From NCBI GenBank assembly GCA_033675265.1, contig JAUJYZ010001457.1, forward strand, positions 62,001 through 126,000: 64,000 bases of DNA. The letters are read 5' to 3'. Shown in pieces: positions 51,601 to 63,600 of this stretch. Each line of letters starts with the position of its first letter. Positions within the stretch are counted from its first letter, which is position 1. This stretch comes from Actinostola sp. cb2023. Taxonomy: Eukaryota > Cnidaria > Anthozoa > Actiniaria > Actinostolidae. The position numbers and the translations under genes are program-made. Below the pieces are notes generated by a model that saw only the letters and a list, made by a program, of their open reading frames with translations, did not search any database and was not told where the DNA came from.

Positions 51601-54600
51601 AATATTGGAAATCAATTATATTCAACATTATCAAGGTTTCATGCTATTAACAGAATTACCTGGAATGATCAAACTGTTCGATACTAATTTATTATCAGCT
51701 TCAATACAGTCCAAGTTATACTGGCAGTATACATGGCGCCTGTACATTAGATGATTTCATTTACTATATGGCCCTGGATAATGGTTTGCAGAAAAATTAC
51801 AATTCAATTGTTTTGACTATTGGATGTAGTACTATGGCCATTTATTGTACTATCGATGGTATATTGAAAATATTTGACTCCCATGCTTGAGATTCATTTG
51901 GTATGCCTCATCCTAAAGGAACTTGTAGAAGTACAAACCGTAAATGAATTAATGAATTATTTCCAAACTCTGTATAACAGTTCAAGTGTTTCATTAGAGA
52001 TGTCCGTTTTAGCGGCATAAGCTCAAGTTTGGCACAAATTAAGGGACCATTGTTTAAAACCAGTTAGCTGTGACTGCATTTCACAGTAAGTCATTGTTTG
52101 TAAAACAAAGCCGCCGAGGAAAGAATTTGGAAAAGAACAGTCTCCAAAATGATTTTGAATACTTCATAGATAAAATCGGCTAACGCAATGTTTACATTAT
52201 TTAACCCAATTCAAAACCTTTGGGAACACTGATAACTTTTTGTTCCAAACAATTGCATTTCATTTCCATGTATGTCAATGCAGATTTGAAATGGGTCAAA
52301 GTATATAAGAAAGTAAACACTGCGTTAGCCGATTTGGTGAGTTTTGACAGAATTACATTCATAATTTATTTACTTTAAAAAACATCGATCAATGTCACGA
52401 CACGTAACCGTGCGTCATGTCAGGTGTTCCATGCTCGAGAATCCAGCGGTGCTCTTCGGCGCGGCCGGTCTAGGAAACGTCGCCCCGCCAGAAGTCGTTC
52501 TAGCAGGCTTCTCTGGCCGGCGGGGCGACGTTTCATCCGAGCCCGCGCTGAAGAGCACCGCTGAATCAGTCTCAAGCATGTAGATGAATCGTGGCAAGTT
52601 TTTTACTGATTACAATATTTCATTGGTATTCTCTATAAATAATTATATTCTGTCAGATACAGTTTTTGATATTGTCGAAAGATACGAAACCATCTGGACC
52701 GGCTACTGACCTATACCGTTTATACAGGGAAAACAGAAAATTGGTATAACATTTTACATGTAATACGTCTAGCAGTATCACGTGAGTTCATACTATATAT
52801 TCCCATTTTTTCACATTCTCATTCTGTTGAGCAGAACAAAAGAAAATAGAGGATGCCCTTCCAGAGTTATTATCTTCGGTAAAGGAGGCTGCAGAGGCCC
52901 ATAGAGTGAGAGAGTATAGTACTTATCAAGATAGTCACTAGACGCAGTGTACATCCTGGTCCCGGGTTGTTCAAAAAGTGGGTAGCGCTATCCGTTGGAT
53001 CTTTATTGAGTGGATTAGTTGATGCTGTTATCCAATGAATAATGTATCCAACGGATAGCGTTATCCACTCTTTGAACATATCCGCCACCTGGATTTCACT
53101 AGCGATGCAAGCATAAGTACTTGTGTAGCCAGTATCAATATAAATAGCAGCTCTCAGAAAAAATGCTATTACCTTCGTTGAAATATGCCATTGTCAGAAT
53201 CAGGGGCGGATCTAGAGATTTTGAAAGGGGGGTGCACCACTAAGGGACCGTAAGGCCCCTTCTGCTAGGGGGTGTGGGGGCATGCCCCCCAGAAAATTTT
53301 GAAATCTAGAAGCTCGAAAATGCAATTTCCATGCATTCTGGGCATCAAATGGAGGGGAAACGGGGACAAATATGTATCGGGCCCAACTCGAAGTGGGGGA
53401 CACCGGCCCCCCATGCCCACCCCCCCCCCCCTTGGATCCGCCCCGCCCCTGAGAATGATGTATTCATGTTTTCTTATCTTGCGTCAGTGAAAACTGGCTT
53501 AATTACTCATCAAATGAAATTACAGGTGTAAAGCACGATTTTTGTCCATAAAATGTTTGCATGTAATCACATCAAAAATGAGTTGTAACTCATTTGGTCA
53601 AGAAGTATATACTTTAATTTTAAAAAGTGTTGACTAATAGTACGAATCAGACTCTGTGGTCTCATTTTCAAGAAATATGAAATGAGAAGGGTGGAAGTAA
53701 TGCAGGTTGTCATGTAGCTACATATCGTGGAAAAGTATAATATTTAAAATTAACCTTTAACCCACTCTAGTTGGATCGATAAGGTATGCACCATGATGCA
53801 AGAACGCAAAGACACTCGTCATGTTTAAAGAGTCTACCTTCCTCGAGTTCCCGGAGGTTTCTTCAACTGATTTTCTTACAATATGGGTTCAAAGATCATA
53901 TTACATTTCATGGAAACTGTTGAGACTGATAAAGTATCAAGAAAATAGTTTACAAAGATCTACGTGTAGGTTATCGACATGTAGCGAGGGGTTATGGGAT
54001 ATATTCACCGATCAGGTCGCTCGAGGTTAATATATTCCATGCCATAACCCCGAGCGAAAGTTTGACAAAGATTTTCAAACAAAACACGGTCCTATGAGAA
54101 GGACGTCATTAATCAGGTTATGGTTCCTGATTTCCCAAGTGGAATTGCAAAACAAATGCTTTTCCATTCTGTATACTGTAATGTTAACGAGCTTCATGAA
54201 AACAGCTAAAGCATTTTTTGTCCAGAAATATTTATCAGTTACCTCAGTAGTCTACAGTGTAAAGTGTGGTCTAGTAAGCCAAAGGTCTTGGGTTCGATTC
54301 CCGATATGTGTATTTATCAAATATTTTTTTCTTCATAAAAAAGTTGGAAAGACAAAGAAAACCGTGCTAAATTGAAATTACGAGCTGATAATTCGTTTTC
54401 TATTCAAATATTTAGTGAACGACTTCTGTAAAGAGAAAATCTATTATAAAATAAATTATGTTCGGCATAGCTTGTGCCAGTGCCGCTAAAACGGACATCC
54501 CTATTTAAACTCAAAGGTGTAAACTAGTTAGTTCTCACACCCTTTGTATGCAAGCAAAAAGAACAAAGATTATTCAAATTTGGACCTTACTACTTCGATT

Positions 54601-57600
54601 TGGTGCTTTGTGTGTCACCAGTACACCGATGCATAGAAAGTCATGAATACCCAGGAAGCCCGAGTGCACGCATTTATGCGTCTAGTTAACACTTGCTGGG
54701 CGCACTGTTGATGGCGCGCGAAAGAACGTCCGGGAATTTGAATTTCCGTGGTGTTGTGATAAAAAGCTAGTTCAGTTCGAGAGCAAAGCGTCTTGCCGTC
54801 TATATTAGTTTATACATTTTAGAAGTCTCGTTCGTTGGCTTCTTGAGGCTTGTAGAACCAGTTTGTCGGGAGTTTGCTGGCTCAATTAGTTTATGATGAC
54901 CTCAGCGACCTCATAACGATTCTGATTGGATAAGAAGGTGTCCCAGCCGGAAATGACGGAAATGAGGTGTCTTTTGTTCACACAACTTTGGAAGCTTATT
55001 TCTCCTAAGTATATTTTGCCGTGAAGCTCGACATAAACGTGAATTAATAGGGTATCTAGAAACGTCTAATTTCCACGAAATTTGGCAGACATCATCTTTG
55101 GTATTCGATCTCAAAAAGCGTGTCGGGGATTGTTTGATTTCGCTTTAGATTTCAAGTTATTAGCGTTCATATTACATCAACTCGAAAAATATCTAACATC
55201 AAACTTCGAATGCTTGTCATTTTTTTTAGGAATCAAATATCGAAAATCCCCGACACGCTTATGGAAAACAATACCTGGTGATAGAGATTCAGCATTCAGA
55301 TTCAGATTTGACCGTAACTGGAGCGCTGGTAATTCGATTTTATGAAAGCGTCCATTTTTTGGAATCGGGCCTTCTTTCTCAATGGGATTAAAACTTTTAC
55401 GATTTTTTATTATTTCATGGTTTTCTACAGTTCTTAAGCTTTACTATGATATATAGTTTTCTATAGTTTAGCCTTTTGTGTTGCGTACAGAATTTCTGAA
55501 GCGCATGACACCCGCGAACGTATACCATATCCTTAAAGTGCTACTTAGACGAAAATCGATCGAAGTTTAATTTAGCTGAAACTTCACTGAAATAATCTCA
55601 AAGAGCCATACAATTACTGGTTAATGTGTTTTCTCAAAATTCCTATGGGAAGTATTACATTTTGATGAATCTTTAGAAGTGTCAGTGAGGTCATCTACTC
55701 AACCCTAACAATCAACACAGCTAGTTCGCTCCATACATTTCTTTGTGTTTAGTTTCTTGAATTATTTTATTTCTATGAAGCTAAAAGTTTGGGTGAAGGA
55801 GTTTTCTTACATTATTTGTGCTTAGGATTGATTGTCTGACCAGTTGTCTTCAATGCAGAGCTGTTATCTGAACAAAACATTGAGATATTTTGACTCGCAA
55901 AATACAAAGAAATGTATGGAGCTGAACGGTTGGGTTGAGTAGATGACTGACTCCACTGACTCCTCTAAAGATTCATGAAAATATAGTACTTCCCTCTGGA
56001 ATATCGAAAAAATATTTTAACTAGTTATTATTAGACCCTTGAAGAATTATTCAATGAAGTTTCAGCTAAATTAAATTTCGATCGATTTTCGTCCAAGTAG
56101 CACTTTAAGGTTAGCTTCCATCAAAGTTCAGAGAATGGCGGCCTGTGGAATTAAAAACGGTCCTGTCATCCAAAAAGATTTCACGTTTAGTTTGGTAGTT
56201 GCGAATAGTTGATGCTGAAGGAGGCTGAGTTGATGTACAAATGCGCCGCTTTAAATGCACGACCCCACAAGCGGCAACGCTTTTAATTAATTACAATCTT
56301 GTTGAAATAAAAGTTATTGTATTGTGTTGTATTGTCAAGGAGTACAGAATCGAAATGCCCAAACTTCCGTCCTCAAATACAACGTCCTCAAATACAACGT
56401 ATAAAATGCCCTTGGTTTGTGTTGGACAAGCCGTACAGCCCGCAGCTTTCGCCAGTGACAAGCACAAGAAACGGTCTGCACATGTACAAGGATCTGCTTG
56501 TTCCCATTTCTTATGCTTTCGCCTATGCTTGCATGCATCATCCCGTTTTCCCAATGACACAACTTGCGTCGATACTGGTGACTCAGGATTTACTATCGTA
56601 ATGTTTACTTTTTTCAGCGTCTTTTCTCTTCCCATATCTGATAATGTTGTTCCTGATTGGCATACCAATGTTCTTCATGGAATTAGCGCTAGGCCAATGG
56701 TACGACCGTGGTTTTATTGGCGTGTGGAAAGCTGTATGTCCCTTAGCAAGTGGTAAGCCTAATTTTCACAGCACACAAAAAAAGAAGTTTAAGCCGCAAC
56801 AACCTCCAGATCTTTTCATTGCACATGTGTTGTTGTTGATATGATGATGATGATGTGGTTATTTATCTTTCAAGGTCTTGGCTATGCAACTCTCTTGATG
56901 CAGTTTCTTTCCTCTATCTACTACATCGTGATTCTCGCCTGGGTGTTCTTCTTCCTGTTCGATTCATTTCGTTCTGAGGTGCCATGGAAATCATGCGACA
57001 ACACTTGGAACACGCCTTTCTGCAGGTACCTGAGTCGACAGAAAGTTAGCAGTATAGATTACCAATACAACACAAAAGATAGTCACCTCCGTCACCATGC
57101 ACCACTAACAATATACACCTCCACAACTATACACTTAAAACTTCAAGAGCTACCACAAAAAATACACCACCATCACCAAAGTAGCACAGTCAATTGTTAA
57201 TTGGATTGTCCTTTTTCTTGTGTCAGGGTCAAGCGCACTGCTGATCAAGGAGTCAACTGCACAGCATTCGATCTTTCTGTAAACTGCAGCCAAACGTTTA
57301 CGTCGCCAAGTTCTGAGTACTGGAAGTGAGTGGGGAAAACCGCTATAAAAGCGAACAATGATATCCAGTCGCGTACTTAATCTAAATAGTTAGACATTGA
57401 GGACGAACTCGCACTTCATCTAAATAGTTGGGCATTGAACTCGCATCAGTTAGCTTAAGAGTTGGTGTTTCCTATCACGTTAACTACGGTGAAAACCTTG
57501 ACAGTGTTCTTAGATAAGATGACCGTTTTCAAAGGGAGGTGGTCGCCCACAAGAGGTGGTCGATAAGAAAGGTTCGAACTGCATTGAAGAAACTACCCAT

Positions 57601-60600
57601 ACCCTTACTCTTTTGCCACGCCTAAATTTCAGGACACTACGGTTCCTGGACCGTAACCTTCGTAGCTTCCCTTCCTTTCCGTTTCCCAACCCTCGCCTGT
57701 CCCTTCTGGCGTAAAGTAATACCATGGTTCTAATGCTTGTTCATTTTGAAGTAATCGGGTGCTGCAGATCACTAGTTCCATTAATGAGATGGGTTCCATG
57801 AGATGGGATCTCGTTGGGACTTTACTACTGTCCTGGGTATTGGTGTACTTTTGTATTTTTAAGACCATCAAGCTGACTGGCAAGGTTAGTGGATAGTAGT
57901 CTGTGAACAGTCCCTCCCTTTCCCTCCAAGACTTAGTATAGACGAGTTTTCTGGAGGAGAAAATAGGGACTATTTACAGTCTATGTGGATAAATTGTATG
58001 TAGAGATTTCAATGTTGTACGATCTCAAGTACGTTAAGGCCTGGGACAGACGAGAAAACGATGCTAAACTATTATATTTTGCTGTTCGCACAAATTTTGG
58101 TCGAATTTCATGAAACTTCGCACAGCTGCATAACTTCACGGGTTTCAACTTTTAAGATGATAATATAGGTGATAAAGTGATCACGTGACCTCTTACGTCA
58201 CTCCTGTGTCCCTCGAAACTTTGAATTAAAATGGGGTGATGGGTATTTTATGTATGGAAGAAGTTATGCCACTTTTTGGTTTGTCTAGGGGAGAGGTATA
58301 AGAATCTGCCCTCACACCTGAACAACTAATGCTCATTGAGGAGATATTCGCATCAATATGATTGACCCTCCAGGTCACGTGACCTATTTTGTAAAATATC
58401 TCCTTAATACACATTAGTTGTTCAGGTGTGAGGGCAGATTCTTATACCTCTCCCCTAGACAAACAAAAAAGTGGTATAACTTTTTCCATACATAAAATAC
58501 CCATCACCCCATTTTAATTCAAATTCCCGAGGAAGACAAGAGTGACGTAAGAGGTCATGTGATCACTTTATCACGATATTATTATCTCAAAAGTTGAAAC
58601 TCCTAAAGTTATTCAGATGTGTGAAGTTTCTTGCATTTCGAGCACAATCTGTGCGAACAGCAAAATAAAATAGGTTTAGCCTCGCTTTCATGTCCGTCCC
58701 AGGCCTTAACGTACTTGAGATTAATAGAATGTGAGAGACGTGAAAGGCCCTGAATAAATGTATTTTTCAACAGATCGTGTACTTCACTGCTACCTTTCCA
58801 CTCATCGTGATAATCATCATGCTGATTCGAGGGGTCACACTAGACGGAGCAGGTCAAGGCATCTTATTTTATTTGAAACCTGAGTTTGAACGACTGGCTG
58901 ACCCTCAGGTAGGAATGACGCAATATTATTATTATGAGAATGAGAATGAGGAGAAAGGATGAGTGGAAGGATGACGATATGGATGAGGATGCGAATGAAG
59001 GATGAAGATGCGAATGAAGGATGAGGATGCGAATGAAGGATGAGGATGCGAATGAAGGATGAGGATGCGAATGAAGGATGAGGATGCGGCGAATGAAGGA
59101 TGAGGATGCGGCGAATGAAGGATGAGGATGCGAATGAAGGATGAGGATGCGAATGAAGGATGAGGATGCGAATGAAGAATGAGGATGTGAATGAAGGATG
59201 AGGATGCGAATGAAGGATGAGGATGCGAATGAAGGATGAGGATACGAATGAAGGATGAGGATGCAAATGAAGGATGAGGATGCGAATGAAGGATGAGGAT
59301 GCGAATGAAGGATGAGGATGCGAATGAAGGATGAGGATGCGAATGAAGGATGAGGATGCGAATGAAGGATGAGGATGCGAATGAAGGATGAGGATGCGAA
59401 TGAAGGATGAGGATGCGAATGAAGGATGAAAATGAGGATAAAGGGAATGTGGATGAAGATGAGGAGAAGGGAGTGGATGAGGAGAAAGGATGTAGAAATA
59501 GGATGAGGGTGCGAATGAAGGCTGAGGATGGGGGAAGAGGATGAGGAGAAAGAATGCGGATAAGGACGGGAATGATGATGACAAGGATATGAGAGAAAAT
59601 AAAGAATGATAATGCGAAAGAACATGAGATTAAGGCATCTTTTTTATTTTTAATACCTGAGTTTGAACGACTGGCTGACCCTCGGGTAGGAATTGCACAA
59701 GATGAGAATAAGGAGAAAGGATGAGAGGATGACGATATGGATAAGGATGCACATGAATTCGAAGGATGCAGATGAAGGATAAGGATGCGAATGGAGGATG
59801 ACGATAAGGAGAAAGAAGTGGATGAGGAGAAAGGATGGAGAAATAGGATGAGGATGTGAATGAAGGATGAAGATGAAGAAAAATGATTGGATGAGGAGAA
59901 AGGAACGAGAAAAGGATGAGGGATGAGGATATAGAAATAGAATGAAGGTTGAGGATGGGGAAAGAAGATGAGGAGAAAGGATGAGGATAAGGACTGGAAT
60001 GACGAGGAATGAGGATGAGATCGAAGATAAAGAATGAGGATTCGAATGAACATGAGAATAAGGATGAAGATGACCATGTATGTTCACAGGTGTGGGTGTA
60101 CGCTGCCACTCAGATCTACTGGTCACTAGGTATTGGCTTTGGTGGAATGCTGACATTTGGAAGTTTCAACACGTTTAGAAATAATGTCCACAGGTAACAA
60201 AAGAGAATAAACTTACTAATTCTAACTGTGAAAATCGGTTCCATCGTTCCCACGTACCATGTACTGAAAGTCTGTGTCGTAGTTTTTGGTTGATGAGTTG
60301 TTCTGCCACTCTGTACTGTACGTTTTTCAAAGGATCTAGCTCAAATAAAAAACATTGAATCGTACCTGGTTTTAATTTATATCACAGTGATTCCCTGATA
60401 ATCTCTCTGTCTAACTGTGGAGTAAGCTTTGTGGCTGGTTTTGCTGTCTTCAGTGTCCTTGGCTTCATGGCGTATGTCCTGCGAACAACTGTCGGGAAAG
60501 TTGTTGCTTCAGGTAAAACAAATCGGCACATTACAAAACAAAAAGAAAGAAAGAAAGAAAGAAAAGCTAGGGAAAATGAAGGAAGGAAGGAACCGGCAAT

Positions 60601-63600
60601 GGAATTAATGACTAATAGCTACGACTACCATTATCATCATCACCACCATCATCAGTGAATTACCCGGCACTAGCATAACCACAACTAGTACAACCACCAA
60701 TTTTAAACAATACCATCACTACTATGCCTGCCAAAAGTAATTCATTAGTTGTAATTTGTGATGTTATTTATTTGACATTTGTAAGGGGAAGGTAAACCAA
60801 TTGGGACATTAGTCCTGTTACCTTCTCCAGTCACTCTTCTTTTGTCTCTTGTGACGAGCCAATTAAAATAAAATAACATACTATCATTACCTGCACTTTC
60901 ACCATGAATACTTAATCAATCACTGCATACCACTGCCACTACTTCTACTACACACCACCGCCATTAACATTACAATAACATACTATCATTACCTGCACTT
61001 CCACCATGAATACTTAATCAATCACTGCATACCACTGCCACTACTTCTACTACACACCACCGCCATTAACATTACAATAACATTTTCATAGGTCCAGGTC
61101 TCGTGTTCATCGTTTACCCAGAAGTCATTTCTCAATTGCCTCTGTCTGTGTTTTGGTCCATAATATTCTTCTTCATGTTAGTTACACTGGGGATGGATAC
61201 CATGGTAAGAACTTTTAACTGATTAAAATAATGTTTTCCATTTGGCCGGACAAACCGGTCTGTCTGTCCGCCGATTTTGATAACAGAACCAGACCAGTTT
61301 GGTCACGATGGGCCTGGAAATCGAGACTAATTGTGCATTATATACAAGTTCAATATTGCGGCTGCTTGAGTTACGTCGTCAAAATCAGCGGACAGACTGA
61401 TGTTTTGTTAGATCAGTCAGTCAGACATCCACGCACGGTATAAACTATTTATGTCTTAGAAATATGTTTTACTTTTGAGAGATATTCACAATATCAAACG
61501 AATAAGTTTACATGAATCAGACAAAGGCTTCCACCTTGTGGCATCCGTCTTAGAGTGGTTTTTAAAGGATGTTTCTTAGAAAGGCGTCTGTCTGATAAAG
61601 TAATATATCTGATCTGGGGGAAATTGAGATTAACGCTGTACAATTTGTATCTGTAAAAGTTTGGAGCCATTGAAGCCTTCGTGACTGCTGTTATCGATGA
61701 GAAGCCCAAAATGTTGCGTCGACGCAAATGGCTCGTCGTAGCCGTTACAAGCGTAGTGATGTTTTTGTTTGGACTCCCGTTTGTCGTGCAAGTAAGTAGA
61801 TAAACTAAAAATGAACTTATCTATCCCCTTGATGGACATATATGTTCTCTTATTGGAGGGGCTTCCTTCCTGGACATGTCCCCTTACGGAGAGATGTCCC
61901 CTTGATAGACATTAATTTTCTCTTATTGGAGTGGCTTCCTTCCTGGACATGTTCCCTTACGGGGAGGTGGTCCCCTTCATGGACATATACATTCTCTTAT
62001 TGGAGTGGCTTCCTTCATAGACATGTACATTCCCTTACGGGGAGGTGGTTCCGGGGAGGTGGTCCCCTTCATGGACATATACATTCTCTTATTGGAGTGG
62101 CTTCCTTCATAGACATGTTCCCTTACGGGGAGGTGGTCCCCTTCATGGACATATACTTATTGGAGTGGCTTCTCTTATACGGGGAGTGGCTTCCTTCATT
62201 CTCTTATGTTCCTTCATAGACATGTTCCCTTACGGGGAGGTGGTCCCCTTCATGGACATATACATTCTCTTATGGAGTCATAGACTTATTTCGGGGAGGT
62301 GGTCCCCTTGGACATATACATTCTCTTATTGGAGTGGCTTCCTTCATAGATGTTCCCTTACGGGGATGGTCCCCTTCATGGTACCCTTATATTCCCTTTC
62401 AGGGAGGTGGTCCCCTTCATGGACATATACATTCTCTTATTGGAGTGGCTTCCTTCATAGACATGTTCCCTTACGGGGAGATGGTCCCCTTCATGGACAT
62501 ATACATTCTCTTATTGGAGTGGCTTCCTTCATAGATATGTCCCTTCGGGGAGGTGGTCCCCTTCATGGACATATACATTCTCTTATTGGAGTGGCTTCCT
62601 TCATAGACATATTCCCTTTCAGGGAGGTGGTCCCCTTCATGGACATATACATTCTCTTATTGGAGTGGCTTCCTTCATAGACGTGTTCCCTTACGGGGAG
62701 ATGGTCCCCTTCGTGGACATATACATTCTCTTATTGGAGTGGCTTCTTTCACAGACATGTTCCCTTACGGGGAGGTGGTCCCCTTCATTGACCTATACAT
62801 TCTCTTATTGGAGTGGCTTTCTTCATAGACATGTTCCCTTACGGAGAGATGTCTCCTTGATGGACATTAATTTTCGCTTACTGGAGTGGCTTCCTTCCTC
62901 GACATGTTTCCTTACGGGAATGTGTCCCTTTGATGGACGTACATGCCCTCTTACTGGAGGTGCTCCCTTCCGGGACATGTTCCTAACGGAGATTTGTCCT
63001 CTTGATGGACATATATGTTCTCTAACTCGAGGTGTGTCAATAGAATACGTGCTCTGATATCACGACTACTTTAGCTTTGATAATAGACGCACTAGATTAG
63101 GATAAACCGCAATGTAATCTTGTTAAACTGTAATCTTCCTGTGTGGTATAAACTGGTATATGCCAGTATGTGAAGAATGTAACTATAGATAATTTTACGT
63201 AGATTCTATTGTGTATATAATATGATTGACGTTGTGAAATTAATCAGTTGTATCTCCTAATATTCAATGGTGCGTTGTCTTGTGTAAAGACTATGGCGAC
63301 ATCCGTGCTCCCTTCAATTCCATAACATGTTCCCTTACGGGGAAGTGTCCCCCTTGATGGACAAATAATGTTCTCTTACTAGACAAGTTCTCTTAGGGGA
63401 GATCTGTCCATTCACTTGCTATGTTCTTATTATAACGGTTGTTCTTACTTTTAGGGTGGTATGTACGTGTTCAACCTCTTCGACTACCAAGCCGCTGGAA
63501 TTTCCTTGTTGTTTTGCGTTTTAATGGAAAATATCTTTGTCGCATGGATTTACGGTAAACTGCGTTATCAATCGACTTGTTTCGTATTACATGTTAATTC

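Noticed and set aside
54255..54310. Functional tRNA gene
   Set aside because: A good B-box but A-to-B spacing is too short and no acceptor stem pairs.
56241..56756. 171-codon frame spanning SLC6-B exon 2
   Set aside because: It is in a different frame from the transporter, whose reading is fixed by homology with SLC6-A exon 2.
58835..60156. Large minus-strand Ser/Phe/His/Pro/Ile-rich frames up to 381 codons
   Set aside because: Antisense of the 18-bp GATGAGGAT satellite and of SLC6-B exon 6; several frames equally open.
61842..63057. Frames with repeated [16 protein letters not shown] pattern
   Set aside because: Translation of the roughly 75-bp satellite in SLC6-B intron 10.
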